NCBI GenBank assembly: GCA_017428085.1
Contig: JAFRRP010000045.1
Coordinates: 1 to 40,095, forward strand
Reading direction: 5' to 3'
Length of the DNA: 40,095 nt
Origin: Clostridia bacterium
GTDB taxonomy: Bacteria; Bacillota; Clostridia; Oscillospirales; Acutalibacteraceae
Below the pieces are notes generated by a model that made no database searches, was not told the origin of the DNA, and was given only the letters and a program-made list of their open reading frames with translations. The position numbers were made by a program, and so were the translations under genes. Shown piece by piece: positions 16,299-24,341 of this stretch; position 1 is the stretch's first letter, and each line of letters starts with the position of its first letter.

Positions 16299-16327
16299 TT
16301 GACACGGCAGGCACATTCATGTATAAT
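16299..16327 (+). promoter_or_regulatory. perfect-consensus promoter of argF
   Basis: TTGACA (16299-16304), exactly 17 bp, TATAAT (16322-16327). Such a strong promoter usually needs repression. An ARG-box-like site begins 2 bp after the -10. Confidence 0.85.
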
Positions 16328-16328
16328 A

Positions 16329-16346
16329 CATGCATAAAAATACAGA
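16329..16346 (+). promoter_or_regulatory. putative ArgR/AhrC operator (ARG box)
   Basis: CATGCATAAAAATACAGA closely matches the Bacillus ARG box CATGAATAAAAATKCAAK. It covers the expected transcription start of argF. The -10 itself lies in the palindrome CATGTATAATACATG. Arginine-dependent repression is therefore likely; no argR gene is in the window. Confidence 0.55.
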
Positions 16347-16390
16347 TATCAAGGATTTAACTTGAAATATTATTCAAACCGGAGGCCGAT

Positions 16391-17386
16391 ATGGATCAAT
16401 TCAAGAACAGGAGCTTTTTGAAGCTGCTGGATTATACCCCCGAAGAGATCGGGCACCTGCTGGACCTGGCGGCGGAACTGAAGGCCAAGAAAAAGGCGGG
16501 GATCCCCCACCGGCTGTGCGAGGGCAAAAGCGTGGCGCTGATCTTTGAAAAGACCAGCACCCGCACCCGCTGCAGCTTTGAGGTGGCGGCGGCGGACCTG
16601 GGCATGCACCCGGTGTACCTGGACCCCAAGTCCTCCCAGATCGGCAAGAAAGAGAGTATCGCCGATACCGCCCGGGTGCTGGGCCGCATGTTCGACGGCA
16701 TCGAGTACCGCGGCTACGGGCAGGAGATCGTGGAAGCGCTGGCGCAGTATTCCGGCGTGCCGGTGTTCAACGGGCTGACGAACGAATTCCACCCCACGCA
16801 GATCCTGGCGGATTTTTTGACCATCCGGGAGCATTTCGGCAGGCTGAAAGGCGTCAAGCTGGTATACATGGGCGACGCCCGCTACAACATGGGCAACTCG
16901 CTGATGGCAGGCTGCGCCAAAATGGGGCTGCACTTCGTCGCCTGCGCGCCGAAGAAGTATTTCCCCGATCCCGCCTTGGTGGAGACCTGTGAAGCGGTAG
17001 CGGCGCAGACCGGCGCGACGCTGGAATTTATCGAAGACCCCGCCGAGGCCGTAAAGGGCGCGGACGTGATCTACACGGACGTATGGGTCTCCATGGGCGA
17101 GCCGGACGAGGTCTGGGCGGAACGCATCAAAGATCTGCTGCCGTATCAGGTAAACGAAGCGCTGATGCAAAAAGCGGGCGCGCAGTGCCGCTTTATGCAC
17201 TGTCTGCCCGCGTTCCACGACCTCGGCACCGAGATCGGACGAGAGATATTTGAAAAGTACGGCCTTGCCGCGCTGGAGGTCACCGACGGCGTGTTCGAAA
17301 GCCCGCAGTCCATCGTATTTGACGAAGCGGAAAACCGCATGCACACCATCAAGGCGGTCATGGCCGCCGCGCTGGCGCCCGGCTGA
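16391..17386 (+). CDS. argF: ornithine carbamoyltransferase
   Basis: The 331-aa enzyme makes citrulline from ornithine and carbamoyl phosphate in arginine synthesis. It has the carbamoyl-phosphate motif STRTR (56-60), HPTQ (134-137), the ornithine-side stretch [15 protein letters not shown] at about 227-237, and the catalytic HCLPAFHD (270-277). Length is typical. GGAGG precedes the ATG. No other arg gene is adjacent. A catabolic role (ArgF-type OTC in arginine deiminase pathways) cannot be excluded by sequence alone. The ARG box and solitary position favour biosynthesis. Confidence 0.93.
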   Translation: MDQFKNRSFLKLLDYTPEEIGHLLDLAAELKAKKKAGIPHRLCEGKSVALIFEKTSTRTRCSFEVAAADLGMHPVYLDPKSSQIGKKESIADTARVLGRMFDGIEYRGYGQEIVEALAQYSGVPVFNGLTNEFHPTQILADFLTIREHFGRLKGVKLVYMGDARYNMGNSLMAGCAKMGLHFVACAPKKYFPDPALVETCEAVAAQTGATLEFIEDPAEAVKGADVIYTDVWVSMGEPDEVWAERIKDLLPYQVNEALMQKAGAQCRFMHCLPAFHDLGTEIGREIFEKYGLAALEVTDGVFESPQSIVFDEAENRMHTIKAVMAAALAPG

Positions 17387-17393
17387 CGCCGAG

Positions 17394-17432
17394 GTAGCGC
17401 GGCACCGTAGCGCGGCACCTCAGTGCCGCTAC
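17394..17432. repeat. REP-like element with truncated copy
   Basis: A 12-bp partial copy (GTAGCGCGGCAC, 17394-17405) is followed at 17407-17432 by a full copy: GTAGC foot, stem GCGGCAC/GTGCCGC and loop CTCA. It directly follows argF. Confidence 0.75.
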
Positions 17433-17460
17433 AGTCGTGAGTCGTGAGTCGTGAGTCGAG
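17433..17460. repeat. heptamer tandem array (AGTCGTG)
   Basis: AGTCGTG is repeated three times, then AGTCGAG, exactly 7 bp apart. It lies between the convergent argF and mazF genes and abuts the REP-like element. Confidence 0.75.
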
Positions 17461-17569
17461 AGAAGTCCTCCGGACGGTCCTATGAAATGCAAGGCATCAA
17501 CAACTTTTCTCACGACTGCGGTGCGAAGCGCCGCCTCTGACGACTGACGGCTGTTCCGCGCAGCGGAAC

Positions 17570-17917
17570 TCACAGGCCGAAGCTGACGCTGAGCGCCTTG
17601 TTGACCTTATTCATCTCGCCTGCGCCCAGGCAGCCCATGCGCTCCCGCAGCCGCCGTTTATCCAGCGTTCGCACCTGCTCCAGCAGGACGATGGAATCCT
17701 TTACCAATCCGCAGCTGTCCGCGTTCACCCTGATGTGCGTGGGCAGCTCCGTTTTATCTTTCTGGCTGGTGATCGCCGCGGCGATCACAGTGGGGGAATA
17801 TCGGTTGCCCATATCGTTCTGCACGATAAGTACCGGCCGCACGCCGCCCTGTTCGCTGCCCACCACCGGGCTGAGATCGGCGTAGTAGATATCCCCGCGT
17901 TTGACTGTCATCATCAT
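17570..17917 (-). CDS. mazF: MazF/EndoA-type mRNA interferase toxin
   Basis: The 115-aa protein is a PemK/MazF-family endoribonuclease, close in length to Bacillus subtilis EndoA (116 aa). Motifs: VKRGDIYYADLSPVVGSEQG near residues 5-23, RPVLIVQND, then VIAAAITSQ, LPTHI and LVKDSIVLLEQVRTLDKRRL. The conserved Arg, Thr/Ser and Gln of the active site are present. Three consecutive ATG codons (17917, 17914, 17911) follow GGGGGTGA; any could be used. Normally the toxin follows an antitoxin gene (endoAI) and often alr. None is seen here: 90 bp of AT-rich DNA and then a PHP gene lie upstream. Confidence 0.87.
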   Translation of the reverse strand: MMMTVKRGDIYYADLSPVVGSEQGGVRPVLIVQNDMGNRYSPTVIAAAITSQKDKTELPTHIRVNADSCGLVKDSIVLLEQVRTLDKRRLRERMGCLGAGEMNKVNKALSVSFGL

Positions 17918-18005
17918 TTCACCCCCGTTTTTTTTGATTGCAACTGTATTTTTCCCATTATTACGTCGGCGCATACAGAAAAATCAAAAAAAACAAAAGC
18001 GATCA

Positions 18006-18797
18006 TTAAAACGGCAGGAATTTGTCGTCCTCCGTCAGGGCAAGCAAATCGACGGCGCGGTTGAAACGCTGTATGACATCACGGAATTCGTCTGGCTCGT
18101 GGGAGTCGGAGCCGCAGTAAAATTTACAGCCGCAGCGTTTGGCGATGGTAAAGGGACGCAGCACCGTTTCGGTCTCCGCCTCCGGGAAACCGAAATCCGA
18201 GGCGTTCAGCTCGATACCGCAGCCGAGGGACGCCGCTTTCGTGAACAGCCGTTCCAGCTCCGCTTCCGGCAGCAGCCGCAGAGTCTCCAGAAACATCTGC
18301 CGCGTGGGGGCGATCAGGCCGCACACCGGGTGGGCGATGCCGATTTTACGGAAGGGCAGGTCCATGGCAAGCACCGCGTCCAATCGCTTTACCCACAGCG
18401 CCGCGCGCTCTTCGGCGGTCTCTTTGCCCGTGACCGTGAAATCGGTCATGTGCAGGTGGGTGGTGGGGATGATGACGAAATCCAGCTCGTCGAACCGCGC
18501 TTTTGACACGCCGACCACACAGTCGCGGCTCAGCTCCGTCTCGCAGCCGAACAGGAACCGCACGCCCTCCGCCTGCGGCAGGGGCAGCGACTGCCGGATA
18601 TGCGCCGTGTTCTGCGGCGCGTACCAGCCGGAGGCCCCGGGGATCGTCTCGTCCCAGTAGTGGTCCGTCACGCAGATGGTTGTAAGCCCGTTTTCCAGCG
18701 CGTACCGCAGAATATTTTCGGGCGTCTGCTGCGGGTGCTGCGAGCAGCTGGACAGTTGGGTGTGGATGTGCAGATCATGGTCGATCACGTAACGCAT
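18006..18797 (-). CDS. PHP-domain phosphoesterase (histidinol-phosphatase-like)
   Basis: The 263-aa protein is a stand-alone PHP metal-dependent phosphoesterase, with no signal peptide. Metal-ligand motifs in order: HDLHIHTQ (near 8-14), VTDHYWD (near 60), GCETEL (near 104), PTTHLHMTDF (near 139), GIAHPVCG (near 192) and GSDSHEPDEF (near 243). It resembles HisK-type histidinol phosphatases, but no his genes are nearby, so the substrate is unknown. AAGGAGGCG gives a strong ribosome site for the ATG at 18797. It is upstream of mazF on the same strand, with a 90-bp gap. It is one of three unrelated-length PHP proteins in the window. Confidence 0.85.
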   Translation of the reverse strand: MRYVIDHDLHIHTQLSSCSQHPQQTPENILRYALENGLTTICVTDHYWDETIPGASGWYAPQNTAHIRQSLPLPQAEGVRFLFGCETELSRDCVVGVSKARFDELDFVIIPTTHLHMTDFTVTGKETAEERAALWVKRLDAVLAMDLPFRKIGIAHPVCGLIAPTRQMFLETLRLLPEAELERLFTKAASLGCGIELNASDFGFPEAETETVLRPFTIAKRCGCKFYCGSDSHEPDEFRDVIQRFNRAVDLLALTEDDKFLPF

Positions 18798-18853
18798 GGA
18801 TGCGCCTCCTTTTTTATTGTCATAAGGAAATTTGTCAGGGCGACGCGGACCAC

Positions 18854-19009
18854 GTAGCGCGGCACCTCAGTGCCGCTCCGGCCCAAACAACATATCCGTT
18901 GATTTATTCGGTGAAATAACCCTTACTTTGTCAAGAAAAACGGTCATTATCATAAAAAACCGTTTCAAAAGATACAATAGCCACCAGCGGCACTGAGGTG
19001 CCGCGCTAC
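18854..19009. repeat. REPIN-like inverted pair 1 (156 bp)
   Basis: The left REP at 18854-18877 and right REP at 18986-19009 are inverted copies with outward GTAGC feet and stem GGCAC/GTGCC. Inside, CCGGCCCAAACAACA matches the interior of the pair at 38112. It fills half of the 312-bp gene-free gap 18798-19109. I see no gene in that gap. Confidence 0.78.
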
Positions 19010-19026
19010 CGCATAACTTCGGCGGG

Positions 19027-19049
19027 GCGGCTGTGGGCAGCCGCGCTAC
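19027..19049. repeat. solitary REP-like element, variant stem
   Basis: Read leftward: foot GTAGCGC, stem GGCTG/CAGCC and loop CCCA. Both stem sides differ from the main type and still pair. Confidence 0.65.
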
Positions 19050-19109
19050 CGAATGGGGCAGATCTTCACACAAAGGCAAACATCTCAAACAGAGAAAAAC
19101 CCTGAAGGA

Positions 19110-20468
19110 TCACGCCCTGCCGAAAAAGCGGTCGGTGTAGCGCTTTACCCTGCCCCGCAGGGACGTCAGCAGCGCGAGGGCTTCCTCATCGCCCGGATAC
19201 GCCGCTTTCATCAGGCGGCCTTCCTCAAAGCACAGCTCGTCGTGGAACGGGAAATAGGCGTCCAGCAAAAAGATCACGAACTTTGTCATCCGGTAGGTCG
19301 CGACCACATGCTCCGGCGCGCCGTCGTAGCACTCCACGGCGGCGGTGTAACCGTTCCGCAGCGCCTCCTTGAAGCCCTCCAGCGTCGGGGCTTGGGCCAA
19401 AATCACGGAATACGCCTCGTTGAAGCTGCTGTCGTAATCCCAGCGCCAGTTGCGGCGGTGGGCGTCGTCCACGCCGAGGGGAGAAATGAAGATCCCCTCC
19501 GCCCGCATGTCGTTCCAGAAGGCGACCTGCATGTTCGCGTCCCGGCAGCCGGGCTCCTGCCCGTGCAATATTTCCGCCGCGTCGTACCGCTTTTCCTGCG
19601 CCAGAAAACGAAACACGTCGTCCCGGGTGTTGTGGGCGTCCCATTCCCAAAAGGGATGGGCCAATATCGCCGCGCCGCCGCCCGCGTGGATGCGGTCCGC
19701 GATCCAGCGCCGCCAGGCGTAATCCATCGCCGGGACGCCCTCCGGCAGCCGGTCTTGATTGGCTTCGGCGATCGCCTCAACTTCGGCGTTGACCGCTGCT
19801 TCGTGGTCGTGATAGTATTTGTCGAAGCCCGCTCCGTCCGGCGACAGCGCCCCCACGTTGACCGCGTGGATATAGGCGTTGGGCACGTGGACCTCCTCGC
19901 CGTACAGCAGCAGCATGTCGTTGGGGACTGTTTTCGCCGCCTCCATGGCGAGGCGGGAACCGTCGATCAGATGGTGGTCTGTGATAGCGAGGTAATCAAA
20001 CCCCGCCCTGCGGTACATCGCCGCCGCCAGAAACGGGTCCTCGGACCCGTCCACCGAGGTACAGACGTGGCAGTGGGTGTTGCCCCGCATCGGCGTACGC
20101 CGGTACAGGTCTTCCCCGGCGCAGAACACACGCAGATCGGCGACGGCCTTGGGGCCATCGTCCGTCTCCTCTCCCAGACGGAGCGTATAGATCTGCTCCC
20201 GGGTGAAGGTGTAGGAAAAGCGCAGAAAGCCGTCCGCGTCCGCGGCTGCTTCCACGCCGCCGTAGCGGGTCCAGTCGCTGAAGGTCAGCAGCTCGGAGGA
20301 GTTGTTTTCCTCCTGCGGGATCATCCGCAGCAGGTAGGTTTTTCCCGGCGTCAGGGCGGCTTCCATGCCGAGGCCCCGCAGGGTAAAACCGGTGGGCGCG
20401 TTCAGCAGCGCCACCCGCGGGAAGAGCTCGTAGTCGACCAGATCGGGGTTCAGGTTCGGGAGTTTCAT
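19110..20468 (-). CDS. CehA/McbA-type PHP-domain metallohydrolase
   Basis: In the 452-aa protein, an N-terminal beta-sandwich-like region (1-140) precedes a PHP domain. Metal motifs: RGNTHCHVCTSVDG (near 155), AITDHHLIDG (near 176), GEEVHV (near 200), AAILAHPFWEW (near 275) and GVDDAHRRNW (near 336). This layout fits the CehA/McbA family, named for carbaryl and phosphodiester hydrolases; most members have unknown substrates. There is no signal peptide. It follows the GH2 gene with a 13-bp gap and is surely cotranscribed. An action on the GH2 product, for example a modified or phosphorylated sugar, is inference only. Confidence 0.82.
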   Translation of the reverse strand: MKLPNLNPDLVDYELFPRVALLNAPTGFTLRGLGMEAALTPGKTYLLRMIPQEENNSSELLTFSDWTRYGGVEAAADADGFLRFSYTFTREQIYTLRLGEETDDGPKAVADLRVFCAGEDLYRRTPMRGNTHCHVCTSVDGSEDPFLAAAMYRRAGFDYLAITDHHLIDGSRLAMEAAKTVPNDMLLLYGEEVHVPNAYIHAVNVGALSPDGAGFDKYYHDHEAAVNAEVEAIAEANQDRLPEGVPAMDYAWRRWIADRIHAGGGAAILAHPFWEWDAHNTRDDVFRFLAQEKRYDAAEILHGQEPGCRDANMQVAFWNDMRAEGIFISPLGVDDAHRRNWRWDYDSSFNEAYSVILAQAPTLEGFKEALRNGYTAAVECYDGAPEHVVATYRMTKFVIFLLDAYFPFHDELCFEEGRLMKAAYPGDEEALALLTSLRGRVKRYTDRFFGRA

Positions 20469-20481
20469 CTTGATGCCTCCG

Positions 20482-22845
20482 TTATTCGACGGTCAGCATG
20501 ATCGTCTGCGGGATAAGGTTTTCGCCCATGACCGTCAGACGGACGGAGCCCTTTTTACCCACAGTGCGCACCCAGAAGGCCCTTGCGCCGCCGATCAGCG
20601 CGAAGCAGTCCGGGCCGATGATCTTCGCGGGGCCGTCCACGGCCACCGTGACCGCGTTGTTGGCGAAGGGCACGCGGTTGCCGTTCTGGTCCAGCGCCAG
20701 CAGCTCCACGCGGGTCACGTCGTAGGTGGCGCCCTCTTTCAGCGTATCGCTGTCCGCTTTCACCGAGAGCGTCAATCCGGTGACCGCCGTGCGGGTGACG
20801 GACTTCACCAGCTTGCCGTCCTTGTAGCCGTCAAAGCGGTAGGTGATCTGCTCGTTGCCCCAGTTGGCGAAGTATTTTGTCACGATACCGTAGATCTTGC
20901 CGAAGCTCATGCGGCCGTGCAGCAGCGCGTAGACCGCCTTGGCGTAGTATTTGGGCGGCAGCACGAAGCCGTCCACGCCCGCCGTGTTCAGCGCGTCCTT
21001 CAGCGCCGCGGCGGTCTTGGGGTCCAGTCCCTCGTCCTTTTCCAGACTGTCGCCGATGAAGTCCTTGGGCAGGATGGGCGGATGGGGCAGGTGAGGGAAT
21101 TTATCTTTCGCAGGGTACGCGGTGCTCTTGTATTCGCCGTTTTTGAAAATTTCCACGTAGTCGCAGTTGGTAAAGATGTAGGTCTGCCCCACCAGCGCGC
21201 CGGGGTACTCGCCCACGTCCATGGCGGAGGAGGTCTCCATCACCGGATGGTCGTCCTGCTGGCTGGCGTACACCGCCGCGGCCAGCTTGGGGATGCGGAA
21301 CATATCCGTCACGCCGTGGTAGCAGATGCGGTCGCCGCTGCCGAAGTCCTTGTGGGTGTTGTAATCCGCCATGCACCAGCCGATGGCGCCGGAGTGACGG
21401 CGGCTGCCGAAGGAGGTATCCTGCACCCGCAGGTGGCGCAGGGCGTGCTCCCGGCGCAGCTCCTCCCGGTCAAAGCTCTTGGTGGGGTACATATGACCGT
21501 TGTGCTCCGTGACCAGCAGCGGCGGTCTAAAGCCGCACACGACGGCCGCGGGCAGCAGCTTGACCGCCCCGCCGGAATGGCTGAAATCGTTGTAGGTGTA
21601 AACGTCCTCCAGCAGGTGGCTGCGGGGGATGTTGCGCACGCCGCCGGTCTGGCGGGAGGGATCGAGGGACCGCGCCAGCGCGTTGGTCTGGGTGTAGAAC
21701 TCATCGCAGTCCATGCCCTCGTTGACGCGCACGCCCCACAGGATCACGCAGGGATGGCTGCGGTCCCGCAGGACCATGCGGCGGATGTTGTCCAGGCAGT
21801 TGTCGCGCCACTCCCCTTCCCCCAAATACTGCCAGCTGGGCATTTCGGTGAACACCAAGAGGCCTATCTCGTCGCAGCGGTCGAGGAAGTGGACGGAATC
21901 GGGATAGTGAGCGGTGCGCACGATGTTGCAGCCGAGCTTGTATTTGAGCAGGTCGGCGTCCGCCTTCTGCGCGCTGGCGGGCATGGCGTTGCCCACGTAG
22001 GGGTAGCTTTGGTGGCGGTTGAGGCCGATCAGCTTGAGGGGCCTGCCGTTGAGCAAAAAGCCCGTGCGGGTGAACTCCGCCTGCCGGAAGCCGAAGCGTT
22101 TTTCCACCGTATCGCCGCCGAAGGAGACCCGCAGCGTGTAAAGCTTGGGGTCGTCGATATCCCACAGCTGTACGTCCTTTTGTTTCCAGCGGATACGTAC
22201 CGCCTTGCCCTCCGCGGGCGTTTCCTTTGCCGCCAGCACTGTTTCGCCGTCAAGGAACTCCAGCTTCATCGCTCCCTTTACCTCGTCGGAGAAGGTCACG
22301 TCGGCTTCGATGGTCTTTTTCGGCAGCAGGCAATCCGGCGTTTTGACGAACACATCCTCGATGAAGCGGCTCTCCACCATATCCAGATGCACCTCGCGGT
22401 AGATGCCGCCGTAGCACAGGTAATCCACCATGTTGCCGAAGGGCGGGATCTCCGGGCGCTCCGTGGCATCCAGCTCCACGGCCAGCAGGTTGTTGGACCG
22501 GTTGCACAGGCCCGTGATCTCGAACCCGAAGGGCGTGTAGCCGCCCTTGTGTTCGCCCAGGAATTTGCCGTTGAGGTATACTTTGGCGTAGTTGGCCGCG
22601 CCCTCGAAATTGAGGAACGTCCGGCGGCCGTTCTCAAACGCCTCCGGGGGCAGGCGGAAGTATTTGCGGTAGCAGCTGACGAACTGGTAGTCCCGCTCGT
22701 CGAAATAGTTGTAGGGCAGCTCCTTGTTGGCGTGGGGGATGTCCACGGTCTCGAACGACGCGTCGTCGTAGCCGGGCTTTACCATGTCCTCCGTAAAGGA
22801 GGGGCAGTATTTCCAGTTGAAATTGATGTCGATCCTCTTGCGCAT
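20482..22845 (-). CDS. GH2-family glycoside hydrolase (beta-galactosidase/glucuronidase type)
   Basis: The 787-aa cytoplasmic enzyme has the GH2 order: sugar-binding jelly roll (10-180), Ig-like domain (185-265) and TIM barrel (270-560). Extra Ig-like domains follow. The acid/base Glu is in VRVNEGMD (Glu376) and the nucleophile probably in LLVTEHNGHMYP (Glu447). GFRQAEFTRTGFLLNGRPLKL and GLNRHQSYP are standard GH2 barrel-entry motifs. The ATG at 22845 is preferred over that at 22869 because GGAACGGAGAA lies before it. A TTGACA-type promoter is at 22879-22907. The true substrate (beta-galactoside, glucuronide or mannoside) is not decided by these motifs. Confidence 0.88.
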   Translation of the reverse strand: MRKRIDINFNWKYCPSFTEDMVKPGYDDASFETVDIPHANKELPYNYFDERDYQFVSCYRKYFRLPPEAFENGRRTFLNFEGAANYAKVYLNGKFLGEHKGGYTPFGFEITGLCNRSNNLLAVELDATERPEIPPFGNMVDYLCYGGIYREVHLDMVESRFIEDVFVKTPDCLLPKKTIEADVTFSDEVKGAMKLEFLDGETVLAAKETPAEGKAVRIRWKQKDVQLWDIDDPKLYTLRVSFGGDTVEKRFGFRQAEFTRTGFLLNGRPLKLIGLNRHQSYPYVGNAMPASAQKADADLLKYKLGCNIVRTAHYPDSVHFLDRCDEIGLLVFTEMPSWQYLGEGEWRDNCLDNIRRMVLRDRSHPCVILWGVRVNEGMDCDEFYTQTNALARSLDPSRQTGGVRNIPRSHLLEDVYTYNDFSHSGGAVKLLPAAVVCGFRPPLLVTEHNGHMYPTKSFDREELRREHALRHLRVQDTSFGSRRHSGAIGWCMADYNTHKDFGSGDRICYHGVTDMFRIPKLAAAVYASQQDDHPVMETSSAMDVGEYPGALVGQTYIFTNCDYVEIFKNGEYKSTAYPAKDKFPHLPHPPILPKDFIGDSLEKDEGLDPKTAAALKDALNTAGVDGFVLPPKYYAKAVYALLHGRMSFGKIYGIVTKYFANWGNEQITYRFDGYKDGKLVKSVTRTAVTGLTLSVKADSDTLKEGATYDVTRVELLALDQNGNRVPFANNAVTVAVDGPAKIIGPDCFALIGGARAFWVRTVGKKGSVRLTVMGENLIPQTIMLTVE

Positions 22846-22878
22846 ACGTCTTCTCCGTTCCTTTTTCAATATAGATCC

Positions 22879-22907
22879 ATTTTATAAGAAAAACGCGCGG
22901 GTGTCAA
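22879..22907 (-). promoter_or_regulatory. promoter of the GH2-PHP operon
   Basis: Leftward TTGACA (22907-22902), 17-bp spacer, TAAAAT (22884-22879). Confidence 0.7.
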
Positions 22908-22943
22908 TAGAATGCTTTTTCCCGACAAATTAACATTTCAGTA

Positions 22944-22972
22944 TTGTTTTTGCCATATTTCCATGATAAAAT
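22944..22972 (+). promoter_or_regulatory. promoter of the lipase gene
   Basis: TTGTTT (22944-22949), 17-bp spacer, TGA plus TAAAAT (22967-22972). The -35 and -10 environments are nearly identical to those at 10396-10424. Confidence 0.6.
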
Positions 22973-23002
22973 TATAAAGATAAAACGGCAGGAGGATGAT
23001 TT

Positions 23003-24157
23003 ATGCAAAAGATCATTGCCTTTTTCATGACGATACTGATGTTCTTTTTCCCGCGGCTGAACCTGCCGAAGGCGGACGTGGACAAGGAGAGCTGGACCAC
23101 CGATTATACCTGCGTGTTCGTCCACGGGCTCAGCGGCTGGGGCGCGTACAGCCCCGCCAACTACGTGATGCCCTACTGGGGTATGCTGGGCGGCGACCTG
23201 ATGAAATACCTGAACGCCCGTGGCTTCAAGACCGCGGCGGCCACCGTCGCCCCGGCGGACAGCGCCTGGGACCGCGCCTGCGAGCTCTACGCGCAGCTCA
23301 CCGGCACAAAGGTGGACTACGGCAAGGAGCACAGCGAGCGCTGCCACCACCCGCGCTTCGGCAAGGATTTTTCCTGCTTCCCGCTGATCGAAAGTTTCAG
23401 CGCGGAAGATAAGATCAACCTGCTGGGCCACTCCTTCGGCGGCGCGACGGTACTGACGTTCCTGGAGCTGATGGCCAACGGCAGCGAGGCGGAAAAGGCC
23501 GTGACGCCGGAAGACGAGCTTTCCGGCCTCTTCACCGGCGGCAAGGGCGACTGGGTGTATTCCGTCACCGCGCTCTCCGCGCCGATGAACGGCACCAGCG
23601 CCTATGAGGTGATGCCCACATTGGAGGAACATGCCGACGCGCGCGTTTACCTGACCACCGACACGCTGAACCTCGCCTCCACCACCACGCAGGACGGGCG
23701 CATCGCCGACGACAGCGCCACCTACGACATGCACATCGACAACGCCATGAAGATGCTGGAGGGCATCGAGACGCTGAGCCACGTCTACTACTTCTCCCTC
23801 CCCTGCTGTTACACCGAGCAGCAGGCGGACGGCACCTGGGCCCCAAAAAAGGACATGGAGCCGCTGTTCGTCAGCGCCAGCGAGCGCATGGGCAAATACA
23901 CCGGCGTGACCGAGGGCGGCTGCGTAGTGGACGAGAAGTGGCAACAGAACGACGGGCTGGTGAACACCTATTCCGCCCGGGCGCCCTTCAACGCGCCGCA
24001 GCAGGACCTTGACCGTGACGATATCCGGCCCGGCATCTGGAACGTGATGCCCACCTTTGACGGCGACCACATGGCCCTGCAGGGAGGGCTGGTCTACAAC
24101 GACAACATCCGGGAGCTCTATGTGGATCTGCTGACGATGATCAATACCCTTTCGTAA
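23003..24157 (+). CDS. secreted or membrane-anchored lipase (staphylococcal/Geobacillus type)
   Basis: The 384-aa alpha/beta hydrolase starts with a hydrophobic segment (IIAFFMTILMFFF), a signal peptide or anchor. The oxyanion motif is VFVHGLSGWG (38-47). The nucleophile is Ser144 in GHSFGG. The acid is probably Asp327 in NDGLVNT and the base His356 in FDGDHMALQGG. The NDG(I/L)VNT and DHM motifs are those of family I.5 and staphylococcal triacylglycerol lipases. Zinc-type insert residues around ERCHHPRFGKD (near 112-122) also fit that group. The likely role is extracellular ester hydrolysis. AGGAGG precedes the ATG. REP-like elements begin 2 bp after the stop codon. Confidence 0.88.
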   Translation: MQKIIAFFMTILMFFFPRLNLPKADVDKESWTTDYTCVFVHGLSGWGAYSPANYVMPYWGMLGGDLMKYLNARGFKTAAATVAPADSAWDRACELYAQLTGTKVDYGKEHSERCHHPRFGKDFSCFPLIESFSAEDKINLLGHSFGGATVLTFLELMANGSEAEKAVTPEDELSGLFTGGKGDWVYSVTALSAPMNGTSAYEVMPTLEEHADARVYLTTDTLNLASTTTQDGRIADDSATYDMHIDNAMKMLEGIETLSHVYYFSLPCCYTEQQADGTWAPKKDMEPLFVSASERMGKYTGVTEGGCVVDEKWQQNDGLVNTYSARAPFNAPQQDLDRDDIRPGIWNVMPTFDGDHMALQGGLVYNDNIRELYVDLLTMINTLS

Positions 24158-24158
24158 C

Positions 24159-24212
24159 GCAGCACGCTGCCTCAGCAGCGTAAAAAAAAACGGAACTGAG
24201 GTTCCGTGCTAC
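24159..24212. repeat. mini REPIN-like pair (54 bp)
   Basis: The left element, 24159-24180, has foot GCAGCAC, stem GCTGC/GCAGC and loop CTCA. The right element, 24191-24212 read leftward, has foot GTAGCAC, stem GGAAC/GTTCC and loop CTCA. The two stems differ from each other, so only the separate hairpins are conserved. The A-run between is 9 bp. Confidence 0.75.
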
Positions 24213-24226
24213 AATGCGATTCCAAC

Positions 24227-24294
24227 ACAGCACGCTGCCTCAGCAGCGGTCACAACTCGGGCCCAAACGAAACGGAGCTGAGGCTCCGTGCTAC
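24227..24294. repeat. second mini REPIN-like pair (68 bp)
   Basis: The left element, 24227-24248, has stem GCTGC/GCAGC. The right element, 24273-24294 read leftward, has stem GGAGC/GCTCC. The interior CGGGCCCAAAC resembles the interior of the pair at 18854. It lies in tandem with 24159-24212, just before the rubrerythrin gene. Confidence 0.75.
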
Positions 24295-24341
24295 GAAATT
24301 TGTTTACGATAAAAAAACCGATAACAGGAGGAAAAAAGATA

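Noticed and set aside
17918..18005. A possible small antitoxin gene upstream of mazF
   Set aside because: No open frame of useful length with a start and ribosome site lies in the 88 bp.
18854..19009. A classical MITE with terminal inverted repeats
   Set aside because: At 24159 and 24227 the two ends of a pair are not complementary to each other while each end keeps its own hairpin. No constant target duplication was seen. A REPIN-type reading fits better.
20470..22887. An 805-codon open frame on the plus strand opposite the GH2 gene
   Set aside because: It is an antisense shadow caused by GC-rich codon use. It has no recognisable domain, while the opposite strand encodes a clear GH2 enzyme.
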